From: Bacteroides fragilis
GTDB taxonomy: Bacteria; Bacteroidota; Bacteroidia; Bacteroidales; Bacteroidaceae
Length of the DNA stretch: 64,000 nucleotides
Direction of reading: 5' to 3'
Assembly (NCBI RefSeq): GCF_019583405.1
Contig: NZ_SZUU01000003.1
Location: forward strand, 1 to 64,000
Below the pieces are notes generated by a model. The model was not told where the DNA came from. It saw only the letters and a list, made by a program, of their open reading frames with translations, and ran no database searches. Shown here piece by piece: positions 54,901-63,548 of the stretch; positions within the stretch are counted from its first letter, which is position 1; every line of letters starts with the position of its first letter. The position numbers were made by a program, and so were the translations under genes.

Positions 54901-55214
54901 ACCAGTGCCGGCTTTATTACGTGATTGTAGTAGATAAAATGCCGTTGCTTTACCTTGTCGAATGCCATTTGAATACGTCCTCCTAATTCGGGCAGGATCA
55001 TGACTTTTATGTATTCGTTCTCCAGCCATACGGCATGATAACTTTTCTCTTCGCAGGTATCTTCAATTTTCTCGATGACCGGATACGGATATACGACTCC
55101 GCTGCTGCCCTGGTAGACACGTTTCTCCAGGAACATCGGGTTTTTCTCAGGGCGTCCGATGCCATAGGTAGGGAGCAGGATGTCTTCCTCCCATACATTA
55201 ACACTTTTTCTCAT
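51912..55214 (-). CDS. DUF5107-TPR protein, cytoplasmic
   Basis: A 1100-residue protein without a signal peptide. Residues about 1-350 are DUF5107 (ENEYIKVMILPELGGRIQMA, GGIEFNWPQHH, FLWWANPAVAVND), which has the look of a galactose-mutarotase-like fold. Residues about 440-1100 are tetratricopeptide-like repeats. It lies between a sugar porter and a secreted GH2, suggesting intracellular handling of an imported oligosaccharide. Its catalytic role is unknown. Confidence 0.75.
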   Translation of the reverse strand: MRKSVNVWEEDILLPTYGIGRPEKNPMFLEKRVYQGSSGVVYPYPVIEKIEDTCEEKSYHAVWLENEYIKVMILPELGGRIQMAFDKVKQRHFIYYNHVIKPALVGLTGPWISGGIEFNWPQHHRPSTFLPVDYSIERCKDGSVVVWVSERERMFGQKGTAGFTLRPGHAVLEIQGKVSNPTPLPQTFLWWANPAVAVNDCYQSVFPSDVNAVFDHGKRDVSRYPIATGTYYKMDYSAGVDISRYKNIPVPTSYMAIRSNYNFVGGYENDTQAGVLHVANHHISPGKKQWTWGNGDFGQAWDRNLTDADGPYIELMTGVYTDNQPDFSWLQPYEEKTFTQYFMPYRELGVVKNASSELLMNLETEGEECRLKLFATSAQQGLRIVVRQAGVIRFEEIGSLSPEQVFDRLIPINDLHEAEVIIYDTKGREKLSWKAEPETIKAVPEAAKPALAPEEIKTNEELYLTGLHLEQYRHATYCPTDYYREALRRDNGDARCNNAMGLWLIRKGEFAQAEPYLRNAIARLTEKNPNPYDGEAFYNLGLALKFQGKDDEAYDSFYKSCWNAAWQNAGYYSLAQISVSRGNWEEALGEIDKSLLHNWHNLRGRHLKAIILRHLEQKEEALAWIEDSLKTDAFNFGCLFEKYLITRDETVLIQLRNLMKRGAPDYEALVLDYTSAGRFEEALAVAELAIARPVGEQTLLHYYKSWCLIRLGKTAEAQIAIDAAEKEPADYCFPNALEAIEALQCVVDFAGKAPKALYYLGNLWYDKRRYPTAIAAWERSSREDETFPTVWRNLSLAYFNKMNRSDEAVALLEKAFRLDHTDARVLMELDQLYKRLNRPHIERLCFLEQHIDIVMTRDDLYLEYVTLLNQTGQYREAIRRIDQRKFHPWEGGEGKVPAQYQIARLELAKELISRKKYDDALTLIDECYIYPAHLGEGKLPGAQENDFNYYKAYILQQQGRPEEAHSLFVKACSGNSHPAAAMYYNDQKPDKIFYQGLAYRKLGEEEKARSRFNQLITYGEEHLFDRFKMDYFAVSLPDLLIWEDDMDKKNRIHCNYLMALGHLGLGNRTKAEHFFDIAASMDNNHQGVQIHRKLMNTILS

Positions 55215-55227
55215 CTTGTTTTATGGA

Positions 55228-56607
55228 TTATTTGATTAATTCTTTTTCTATTTCTTCCAGTGTTTTCCCTTTTGTTTCGGGCAGGTTTTGGCGTATGAAC
55301 AGGAATCCGGCCAGGCAGATACCACCGTATAGCCAGAAAGTTCCTTCGGCACCTATACTTTCATTCAATACCGGGAAGGTATAGGTCAGTATGAAACAAG
55401 CCACCCAAAGGAAGAAGGTAGAGATGGCTATAGCCATACCTCGTATTTTCACGGGGAAGATTTCGGATAACACCACCCAGACTACCGGGGCAAGTGACAT
55501 AGCATAGCAAGCGATGGCAAGTACCACCAGTAGAAGCATGGGTAAACCGTTTACATCCAGGAAGTAGCAGGTTCCCAATATAAGGTAAATCAGCGCTAAT
55601 CCTGCCGAACCGATCAGCATCAGTGTACGACGTCCCCATTTGTCTACCGTATAGATGGCGACGAACGTAAATATCACATTAGTGATCCCAGTCACTACGA
55701 TGTTCATCAGTACATCGGAAACAGCATATCCGGCTGATGAAAAGATCTCGTGGGCATAATTGAAGATAACATTAATGCCGCACCATTGCTGGAATATGGC
55801 CAGAACGATTCCAATGATCAGTACTTTGCGCATTTCCGGGCGGAAGACCGATTTCCATTCGTCGTTTTGCCGGTTGCCTTGAGATTGAGTGAGTTGGTTC
55901 AGTTCTTCCAGGGTTTGGCGGGCATACGTTTCCCCTCCGATGCGTGTCAGTGTCTTTTGTGCTTTCTCCTGTTGATGGACGGTAGCCAGCCAACGGGGAC
56001 TTTCGGGGATGATGAACGATAACAGGAAGAAAATTCCTGCCGGGATCAGTTCTGCCCAGAACATCCATCGCCAGGCCCATTGCACACTTGTTTCGCTGAG
56101 TATATCGGAACCTTGTGTGTAGTATTCCCCGATTTGCCAGTTGGCCAATTGTGCCAATAAGATACCCAATACGATGGTGAGCTGGTTGAGCGATACGAAT
56201 TTGCCGCGTACATGGGCAGGAGATACCTCTGCAATATATACGGGAGAAATGTTGGATGCGATGCCGATGCCCAATCCGCCTACAATGCGATAGAAGATGA
56301 AGTAGGAAAAATGATCGACTGCTCCCGTACCCCAAGCCGAAAGTGCAAACAGGAAGGAGGCTATGACAAGCATCTTTTTGCGTCCGTATTTGTCGCTCCA
56401 GATTCCTGAGAGCAAGGCTCCTGCGAGACAGCCTATCAGTGCGCTGCTCATAGCCCAGCCACGTAGAGCCGCAGAGTTTTCAATACCAAAGAAAGGTTCA
56501 TAGAAGATTTTAGCTCCTCCGATAACAACCCAATCATAGCCGAACAGTAATCCGCCCATGGCTGAGACGATGCAGATAAGTAGTAAATAGCCTCGTGTCT
56601 GTTTCAT
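55228..56607 (-). CDS. Sugar porter family MFS transporter
   Basis: A 459-residue protein with about 12 membrane segments and sugar-porter motifs: GxxxDxxGRR-type SDKYGRKK, FYRIVGGLGIGIASNISPVY, PESPRWL and VDKWGRRTLM. It probably moves a monosaccharide or small glycoside across the inner membrane by proton symport. Promoters between it and the AraC gene are divergent (CAAAGTAA at 56634 read on the minus strand). Confidence 0.88.
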   Translation of the reverse strand: MKQTRGYLLLICIVSAMGGLLFGYDWVVIGGAKIFYEPFFGIENSAALRGWAMSSALIGCLAGALLSGIWSDKYGRKKMLVIASFLFALSAWGTGAVDHFSYFIFYRIVGGLGIGIASNISPVYIAEVSPAHVRGKFVSLNQLTIVLGILLAQLANWQIGEYYTQGSDILSETSVQWAWRWMFWAELIPAGIFFLLSFIIPESPRWLATVHQQEKAQKTLTRIGGETYARQTLEELNQLTQSQGNRQNDEWKSVFRPEMRKVLIIGIVLAIFQQWCGINVIFNYAHEIFSSAGYAVSDVLMNIVVTGITNVIFTFVAIYTVDKWGRRTLMLIGSAGLALIYLILGTCYFLDVNGLPMLLLVVLAIACYAMSLAPVVWVVLSEIFPVKIRGMAIAISTFFLWVACFILTYTFPVLNESIGAEGTFWLYGGICLAGFLFIRQNLPETKGKTLEEIEKELIK

Positions 56608-56709
56608 GTTATTAAATGGTTTAATTGATATTGCAAAGTAAGCGGGTTTGAGAATAGAAATAAATAGAGAAACCGATTAAAAAGATGGACTATATTTCTT
56701 TTTTATCTC

Positions 56710-56717
56710 TATATTTG
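56710..56717 (+). promoter_or_regulatory. -7 box of the AraC-type regulator
   Basis: TATATTTG matches TAnnTTTG exactly and lies 12 bp before ATG 56730. The upstream in-frame ATG at 56685 precedes this box, so it is an unlikely start. Confidence 0.6.
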
Positions 56718-56729
56718 CGGCGTGAACCG

Positions 56730-57641
56730 ATGAATCTTATTAGTATGGCAAAACAAAAAGACGGCTTTCTGGGCGAACAGGCATTGGTGTTGCCTCCTGC
56801 CATTGTGCAACGTATGAAGACTGATCCTGCAACTTCTATACTCTATATAACCGATATAGGCTATTATCCAAAGGCTTATAATCACTTTCGGGAGCGGGAA
56901 ACTCCGATTGACCAGTATGTGTTTATCTATTGTACGGAGGGTAGAGGATGGTTCAGTCTCGATGGGCAGAAACACCCGGTAGTGCCTAACCAATACTTTA
57001 TACTTCCTGCAGGACTTCCTCATGCGTATGGCGCTGATGAAAAGGAACCATGGACAATTTACTGGATTCACTTCGGAGGAACACTTGCTCCGCTTTATTG
57101 TACGCATCGTACCTGTAGGCTCACGGATATAAAACCGGGAATGCATTCGCGTATTAGTTATCGGACAGAACTGTTTGAGGAGATCTTTCGGGTACTGAAG
57201 ATGGGGTATAGCTTGGAGAATCTTTCATATGCCAGTTCTGTATTCCATCATTATTTGGGATCATTGCGCTATCTCAGAGAGTATCGGGAGGCTTTTTCAG
57301 AGCATCGTCCGGTAGGAGAAGAAGATCCTGTAAATGCAGCTATTCATTATATGAAGGAGAATCTGGGCAAGAAGCTGACTTTAGCCGAGCTGGCTGATTA
57401 CACGGGGTATTCATCCTCATATTTCTCTAATCTGTTTTTGAAGCGTACAGGATATGCCCCATTGAGTTATTTTAATCAGATTAAGATTCAGAAAGCCTGT
57501 CAGTTTCTCGATTTTACCGATATGAAAGTGAATCAGGTCTGTTATAGAGTGGGTATTGAAGATGCTTATTATTTCTCACGGCTGTTCAGCCAGATAATGG
57601 GAATGTCTCCCAGGGAATATAAAAAGGTAAAGAAAGGATAA
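56730..57641 (+). CDS. AraC family transcriptional regulator
   Basis: About 303 residues from ATG 56730 (MNLISMAKQKDGFLG). The N-terminal cupin (about 55-140, GRGWFSLDGQKHPVVPNQYF and LPAGLPHAY) should bind a sugar. The C-terminal pair of HTH motifs (KLTLAELADYTGYSSSYFSN; VNQVCYRVGIEDAYYFSRLF) binds DNA. Placed between the porter (divergent) and GH3 (convergent), it probably controls this cluster. Confidence 0.88.
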   Translation: MNLISMAKQKDGFLGEQALVLPPAIVQRMKTDPATSILYITDIGYYPKAYNHFRERETPIDQYVFIYCTEGRGWFSLDGQKHPVVPNQYFILPAGLPHAYGADEKEPWTIYWIHFGGTLAPLYCTHRTCRLTDIKPGMHSRISYRTELFEEIFRVLKMGYSLENLSYASSVFHHYLGSLRYLREYREAFSEHRPVGEEDPVNAAIHYMKENLGKKLTLAELADYTGYSSSYFSNLFLKRTGYAPLSYFNQIKIQKACQFLDFTDMKVNQVCYRVGIEDAYYFSRLFSQIMGMSPREYKKVKKG

Positions 57642-57661
57642 AAGGAAGGCAGCAAAGAAGA

Positions 57662-57781
57662 AAGGTGTGTCGAAACTCGTATTCACCACGGATTATCACA
57701 GATTAAGAGTGTTGATAACCAATGACGGGAAATTCACTCTGTGCTACTCTGTGTCCTCTGTAGTGAGTTCCGACACGCCTT
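57662..57781. repeat. 120-bp element with 17-bp inverted ends
   Basis: AAGGTGTGTCGAAACTC at the left and GAGTTCCGACACGCCTT at the right are inverted copies with 15 of 17 matches. The interior has no gene. It lies exactly between two convergent genes. It resembles a miniature inverted-repeat element or a bidirectional terminator. Confidence 0.5.
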
Positions 57782-57795
57782 CCTTCTGATAAATA

Positions 57796-60447
57796 CTACA
57801 TTTTTATTTTCTCTGCCAGTCTGATGTCTTTAGAGGAGGCGCCTACTAGAATTTCAAATTCACCTTTTTCAAATACCCATCGGTTTTGTTTGGCGTTAAA
57901 ATACTGGAATGCGTCTTCACTCAAACCGATTTCTATCTGTTTGCTTTCTCCTGCTTTCAGATATACCTTGTCGAAACCTTTTAATTCTTTCAAGGGACGT
58001 GGCTCTTTAGATTGCATGTCGCGTACATAAAGTTGAGCGACTTCATATCCGTCTCGCTGTCCGGTATTGGTTACGGTGAATGAAACGACGAGCTGCTTCT
58101 GTTTTTTATCCGTCATACGGATGTTGAGGTCCGAATAGTCAAAGGTGGTATACGAAAGACCGAATCCAAAAGGGAAAAGGGGTTCGATACCTTTTTGATC
58201 GTATCCACGGTAACCGGTGAATATTCCTTCAGTATAATATACTTTCTTTTCTTTACGAGTTTCATCGTAATGACCGCAGGCAGGTGAGTCTTCCCATTTT
58301 TTCTCAATAGTGAATGGAAGTTTGGCTGACGGATTCACTTTACCCGAAAGAATATGGGCTAAAGCATGTCCGCCTTCCTGCCCCGGATAGAGGGCGTGTA
58401 CTACCGCAGGCACCTGATCGATCCATCGGGTCATGTTTACTCCGCCTCCTGCATGGATGGCAACTATCAGCTTAGGATTTATTTTTACCAGTTCCTGAAT
58501 CAACATATCTTGTCCGTAAGGCAGGTCGAAAGGACGGTCGCGCCCTTCCAGTTCGATACTGCCATCCAGTCCGGCACAGAAAACCACCAGATCGGCTTTG
58601 GCAGCCAGTCGTTTCGCTTCAGAAAAGTCAATATCACTTTGATAAGCATATCCCATCCGGATCTCTGCCGGTGTACTGCGTTGGTTGCAGAACTCCAGCC
58701 GAATATGTTTGGCATCCCCTTTTTGTGCGGAAATTGCGGTATTGCGAACATCGAATGATTGAGATTGAGAGGCATCCAATGCTAATGTTCCGTCTATCCA
58801 TAGACGATAGGCACCTTGTGCGTCGACAAAGAATCGGATACTGTCTGTTTTCTCGGCATCTACATATCCTTCCCAGCATACCCGATAATCATTTCCCAAT
58901 TTACTTTCGTTGAAAGGATATCCCCACCATTCATAATTTACTGTGCGGTCGGTGCGTCGGATAACCAATCCGGTTTCTTCTTTATTGGTTTCTACAGTTC
59001 GGTCGGCCGATTGATTAACGCTTACGGTTCTTCCTGCCGCTACTGCTTGTTGTTGGATCATTTTGTCCGAGAGTGTGGCAGAAGTGTCGGAAGATAGTGC
59101 ATAATAGCTCGCTTCCAGTCCGGGTTTACCTTCTTTCGTACGGAATTTACTGTTACGGAATAAACTGGGTTTGAATTGATTGGATATTCCTTCCGTGTAA
59201 AGTACGGTTGCTTCCGGAAACTCTTGACGGATACCTTCTAACGCTGATACTACATACCAGGGATGAACTTTCGAACTTCCTCCACCACCGTAAACGATGC
59301 TGTTTACATTGTATATTCTATCTGAAACGATAGCCGGATTGGCAGTAGGTCCGATTACGGCTATCACTTTAGGCTGGTGGATCGGCAATGCATTCTGTTC
59401 GTTCTTTAACAGGATGATTCCTTCGCAAGCGGTATTCAAAGCCATCAGATTGGCTTGAGGATTAAAAGTCGGAATATCGGTGTCTTGCTGAGGCCTGTCG
59501 AAAAATCCCATTGAAATACAGGCACCGTAAATGCGGCGTACTTTATCGTTGATCACTTCTTCTGTAACCTTTCCTTCTTTAATGAGTGGGAGAAGTTCTT
59601 TGCGGGTGAACCAGTCATTGCTGCCCATTTCAAGATCCAAACCGTAGTTTGCGGCATTGTCGGCGGAATAGGTACATGCCCAGTCTGACATTAGCATACC
59701 TTTGAAACCCCAATCCTTCTTTAAAATATCGATCAGATGTTTGTTTTCAGTACAATGTACTCCGTTCACTAAGTTGTAACCCGTCATGACGGCTTTGACA
59801 CCTGCTTTTTGTACAGCGGCTTTAAAAGGAGGCAGATAGATTTCTTGTAAGGCACGTTCGGATACTTCGGAACTGACAGTGTATCGGTCAAACTCTTGAT
59901 CGTTGGCAGCGAAATGTTTGATGGTGGCAATAACTCCCCCGTCTTGTACTGCTTTTATAAAAGGTACTACCATTTCGGATGCCAGATAAGGATCTTCGCC
60001 AAAATACTCAAAATTACGGGCTCCTTTTGAAGCCCGATAGTTGTTGACTCCGGGTGCTAAGAGAAAATGAATGCCTCTTGCACGCCATTCCTGAGCATAC
60101 ATTGCTCCTGTTTTCTCTGCCAGATTTTTGTTCCAGGAGGCAGCCAGCGAAAGTGCCGATGGAAATGCGGTGGCACGTCCGAATAATCCCCAGGATGCAA
60201 CGCCTAGCGGGCCATCGGCCAGTTTGAATGCCGGTATGCCTAATCGTTCGCAGGGATGCAGGTAGAAATCATTGTATCCGGAAAGCAGATCAATCTTTTC
60301 TTCGAGGGTCATTCGTTGGATAAGATCATTTACTCTTTCTTCAGTGGATAATGTCGTGTTCTGAAATGGATACTGGCTTTGGGCATGTAGCTTGCCAGGA
60401 AGAAGCAGTCCTATAGTCAGACTCAAGGTAAAGAAAATGTTTTTCAT
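57796..60447 (-). CDS. GH3 glycosidase with PA14 domain, secreted
   Basis: An 883-residue enzyme with a signal peptide (about 1-22, LHAQ). GH3 N-terminal barrel: ADGPLGVASWG, KHFAANDQEFDRYTVSSEVS, nucleophile Asp in GMLMSDWACT (about 255). A PA14 domain is inserted at about 435-590 in the C-terminal half, and a fibronectin III-like domain ends the protein. Most such enzymes are beta-glucosidases; a beta-galactosidase or xylosidase is possible. Confidence 0.85.
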   Translation of the reverse strand: MKNIFFTLSLTIGLLLPGKLHAQSQYPFQNTTLSTEERVNDLIQRMTLEEKIDLLSGYNDFYLHPCERLGIPAFKLADGPLGVASWGLFGRATAFPSALSLAASWNKNLAEKTGAMYAQEWRARGIHFLLAPGVNNYRASKGARNFEYFGEDPYLASEMVVPFIKAVQDGGVIATIKHFAANDQEFDRYTVSSEVSERALQEIYLPPFKAAVQKAGVKAVMTGYNLVNGVHCTENKHLIDILKKDWGFKGMLMSDWACTYSADNAANYGLDLEMGSNDWFTRKELLPLIKEGKVTEEVINDKVRRIYGACISMGFFDRPQQDTDIPTFNPQANLMALNTACEGIILLKNEQNALPIHQPKVIAVIGPTANPAIVSDRIYNVNSIVYGGGGSSKVHPWYVVSALEGIRQEFPEATVLYTEGISNQFKPSLFRNSKFRTKEGKPGLEASYYALSSDTSATLSDKMIQQQAVAAGRTVSVNQSADRTVETNKEETGLVIRRTDRTVNYEWWGYPFNESKLGNDYRVCWEGYVDAEKTDSIRFFVDAQGAYRLWIDGTLALDASQSQSFDVRNTAISAQKGDAKHIRLEFCNQRSTPAEIRMGYAYQSDIDFSEAKRLAAKADLVVFCAGLDGSIELEGRDRPFDLPYGQDMLIQELVKINPKLIVAIHAGGGVNMTRWIDQVPAVVHALYPGQEGGHALAHILSGKVNPSAKLPFTIEKKWEDSPACGHYDETRKEKKVYYTEGIFTGYRGYDQKGIEPLFPFGFGLSYTTFDYSDLNIRMTDKKQKQLVVSFTVTNTGQRDGYEVAQLYVRDMQSKEPRPLKELKGFDKVYLKAGESKQIEIGLSEDAFQYFNAKQNRWVFEKGEFEILVGASSKDIRLAEKIKM

Positions 60448-60553
60448 GTGTTTATTCTGAATTAAATGTTTATTGAGTGATGTTGCAAAGTTCTAAAAAA
60501 GAAGGCTTCCTGCAAAATAGAAAGCCCTCTCTTTCAGAATAAAGTGTGTTAAA

Positions 60554-61990
60554 TTAATGTATAGCTTTTATCATTTCATTTCCGTTTCTTACGGGTTGTT
60601 TAATCAATTCCGGCAGGTTATAAGTTTTAGTGAACGTGTCATAAAAGTCCGGGTCTTTTTGCGGCATCAGGAAAGGTTTTCCCACCTTTCCGGTCTCCGG
60701 ATCGAAACTGGCAAAGAAGGGGCGAGCCCATAGTCCGTCCAACCGTTTGCTGCTGAAAACAAACCAGCGTCCGGATGATGACCATGTATGGAAACTCTCC
60801 ACATCGTCGCTGTTCACTTCATTTAAAAGCCGTATTTCTCCTGTATCCATTGTCAACAGACAAAGTTCGCTTTCCGGATGCCAGATGGAGAAGTTTCCAT
60901 AATCCGACAGAGTGAACATCAGGTATTTTCCATCCGGTGAGATCCTTGGGAAAGAAACACTTTTTCCCTGTGCGGAGGCTCTGTACACACACTCCGGCGT
61001 ACCGAATTTACCGGATTCCGGGTCGAATCCGATCCTGCACAGGTCATAACGGATACTATCCAGCGGCATCTTCTCTTTATAAGCGTTTCCCCGGCAGAAA
61101 TACAGTGTCTTCCCGGCCGGTGTCCAGTTGGGGAATGTTTCCATGTACTGCTCTCCGCATATCAGTGAGTCAGTGAGGAATGTTTTCTTTTCCGTATCAT
61201 AAACCATCAGGTCGGCGGCCAGATCGGATACCTCGATGGGCTTCTGTCCCGATGAATGGAAGAATTGCTGTATCTCATTCATTGAGAATGCAATATATCT
61301 TCCTGAAGGATGCCAGGCCGCATAGGTTCCCCCGTTCTTGAATCCCTCGGGTTTGGTGTTTACCTTTTCCACTTTTCCGTTTTTGCATATCAGTGTCCCT
61401 CCCGACTTTCCCCGTACATGTACCATCATGGTTTCCGGAGAGTTTTGATTGAATGTATGGCAGTTGATGCACTGTTTGCCGAAATTTCGGTTCTCCGCTA
61501 TCGGAGTCTCTTCATAGCCAGTCAGGTTTCTCTGGTAAATCCCCATCTCGTTCCATAGTTCATATCCCGGGTACAGCAACCGGTAGACCAGATACTCATC
61601 TATCGGTTCGTTCGATATGGTATTCTTGATATCCGCATAGCGTGTCCATTTCCCATTTTTTAAGAGGGTGATTCGGATAAAGATGTCTTTTCCCGCCGCC
61701 TTTTGGAGAAGTCTCTTCCATTTCTTTGTCGGTATAATCACTTCGGGTCTCTTGCTTGTGTAGAGGATGTCCGCAGTCTTCCCTGTGCCTATTTCCGTCT
61801 GGAAGGCATCCGCATTCTCCCCGATCCTGAAATTGGGAGGTGCAATATTCAGCGGGAATGTGACTCCCGCATAATCGGGATATATACGGGGAATACTGTC
61901 CGTGCAGGCATCCGGTTTGCCGCATTGGGGTGTGCATGCCTGCAGACTCCAGCTGAGAACCATGATAAGAAGTATATAGATTGTTTTCAT
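60554..61990 (-). CDS. Lipoprotein with haem-c motif and TolB/PD40-type propeller
   Basis: A 478-residue lipoprotein (lipobox LQAC, C19). CINCH at 174-178 is a c-type haem motif. From about 225 there are WD40-like PD40 repeats (AAWHPSGRYIAFSMN, PNWTPAGKTLYFCRG, FPRISPDGKYLMFTLSDYGN, TWSSSGRWFVFSS). One haem site and a propeller in a glycan cluster is unusual. It lies 11 bp after the DUF6057 gene. Confidence 0.75.
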   Translation of the reverse strand: MKTIYILLIMVLSWSLQACTPQCGKPDACTDSIPRIYPDYAGVTFPLNIAPPNFRIGENADAFQTEIGTGKTADILYTSKRPEVIIPTKKWKRLLQKAAGKDIFIRITLLKNGKWTRYADIKNTISNEPIDEYLVYRLLYPGYELWNEMGIYQRNLTGYEETPIAENRNFGKQCINCHTFNQNSPETMMVHVRGKSGGTLICKNGKVEKVNTKPEGFKNGGTYAAWHPSGRYIAFSMNEIQQFFHSSGQKPIEVSDLAADLMVYDTEKKTFLTDSLICGEQYMETFPNWTPAGKTLYFCRGNAYKEKMPLDSIRYDLCRIGFDPESGKFGTPECVYRASAQGKSVSFPRISPDGKYLMFTLSDYGNFSIWHPESELCLLTMDTGEIRLLNEVNSDDVESFHTWSSSGRWFVFSSKRLDGLWARPFFASFDPETGKVGKPFLMPQKDPDFYDTFTKTYNLPELIKQPVRNGNEMIKAIH

Positions 61991-62001
61991 GTCTTTACAT
62001 A

Positions 62002-63474
62002 TTAGTTCCTTATGATTTTATCTCCATACGGACTGATGAAGTTCAGGTAATACCAGTAGGTATTTCCAAACTCCGCTTTCAGCCTCTGCATTTCCCTGTT
62101 TTTATATAGGCTGTAATACCTTTGGAATCTCTTTTCCGTCTTTTCGCTGACGTTGAATCCTGATTTTGAAAAAGTTTCTTCATCTATCCCTAATTTATAG
62201 ATATAGAGCGCCTCTTCGTAGACGGGTGGCATTTGAGGATAATTGAAATTACGTATGAACTTCAGGTTATTCACAAACCGTACTACGTTATTGCTCAGCA
62301 GTAGGTCACTCATCAGGTATTCAAAAGCCATTCTGTTTGTCGTGTCCTGCTCACACAGATATTGTAATTCGGGTCCTATATTGATGACGTTTGCAAATCG
62401 TATGGGGCGTTCTTTATTGTTTTCAAGTGCCAGGCGCAGACCCGGTACACTGCCTGCATGAAGCTGTTTTTCCAATTCCTCGGCATCTCTCCTATAGAAG
62501 AGGGACTGCTTTAGGAGATTGATGAACCGTTGTGCCACTTCAGGCCTTTTGTTTGCTATGTTGTATCTTGCCAGGTTAAGCAAATGGGGTGCGGTTTCTC
62601 CCCATACCACCATTGCTTCGAATTCCCACCGCTGTGCTTCGTTGATGTATCCTAAGTCTTCATATATAAAATGTCCGTACTCACTCTCACGGCTATTGCT
62701 GTTCCATGGGAAGTATAGTGCCTTGACTCCTAATTTTTGTGGGTAATCGAATAGTTGATAAGGCAATTTTCCCGTATGATACAGAGCCAAGTTATGAAAG
62801 TAAGAGATCAGCTGGTTGGTTCTTCCCGAGTTGATATATTTTTCGGTTTGTGTCAGTACATTTTCCCAATTCTTTTCTTTTACACTTTTTTCCGCTATTA
62901 TCATAATGCGTTCGGGCATATTATATGAATGTATGAATATATAGCAAGCTCCAATGGCATATATGGTTATGATGACCGTAGAAATAATTAATTTTTTTTT
63001 CTTTCCGCGAATATTTATTCGGGGCAGTGTAATGTTTCTCCATATCCTCGATGTGAGAAAAGATATGCAGCCAAGCATCAGAAGTCCTAAGAATGCTCCA
63101 ATAATCAGAGTCAGTGAATGATCTACAGGCAGCGTATAGATGAAAAGGGATACTGATGGGATCAATGATAATTGCAGTATGTCCGGTTGTCCGGTTATTT
63201 TTTTTATGTTGTAATGTGTCAACAGATAGATTCCCGCCAATATACCGGCTAATATAGCACTTCCTAATGCAGGCATGTAAAAGAATTGAATAATGAAATC
63301 AGTCAGATAGCTAAGCAGTCCTTCCGTATGAATCTGCTTAAGAAAATATTCTTTAGAGAATAGAAACAAATGATGCTGTTCGTGATAGTATATCACATGT
63401 GACAGCACCCCTTGGTAACAAAGGAAATAGATGATAAAAAGGAGGGTGAAAAGTAGATACGGTAACCGTTTCAT
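62002..63474 (-). CDS. DUF6057 family membrane protein
   Basis: About 490 residues from ATG 63474 (MKRLPYLLFTLLFIIYF); the frame extends to 63531 but that end is polar and unlike a start. About five membrane segments in the first 195 residues are followed by a soluble TPR-like part (residues about 200-490). DUF6057 is restricted to Bacteroidetes and has no known function. It lies after a SusD gene and before the haem lipoprotein. Confidence 0.65.
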   Translation of the reverse strand: MKRLPYLLFTLLFIIYFLCYQGVLSHVIYYHEQHHLFLFSKEYFLKQIHTEGLLSYLTDFIIQFFYMPALGSAILAGILAGIYLLTHYNIKKITGQPDILQLSLIPSVSLFIYTLPVDHSLTLIIGAFLGLLMLGCISFLTSRIWRNITLPRINIRGKKKKLIISTVIITIYAIGACYIFIHSYNMPERIMIIAEKSVKEKNWENVLTQTEKYINSGRTNQLISYFHNLALYHTGKLPYQLFDYPQKLGVKALYFPWNSNSRESEYGHFIYEDLGYINEAQRWEFEAMVVWGETAPHLLNLARYNIANKRPEVAQRFINLLKQSLFYRRDAEELEKQLHAGSVPGLRLALENNKERPIRFANVINIGPELQYLCEQDTTNRMAFEYLMSDLLLSNNVVRFVNNLKFIRNFNYPQMPPVYEEALYIYKLGIDEETFSKSGFNVSEKTEKRFQRYYSLYKNREMQRLKAEFGNTYWYYLNFISPYGDKIIRN

Positions 63475-63548
63475 AAGTATAGGTGGAAGATAATAAGTGA
63501 AATGAGGGCACCCCAAATAGAATGCCCCCATTGTCTAAAACACTATTA

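Noticed and set aside
56685..56729. Upstream ATG for the AraC regulator
   Set aside because: It precedes the TATATTTG promoter box; ATG 56730 follows it.
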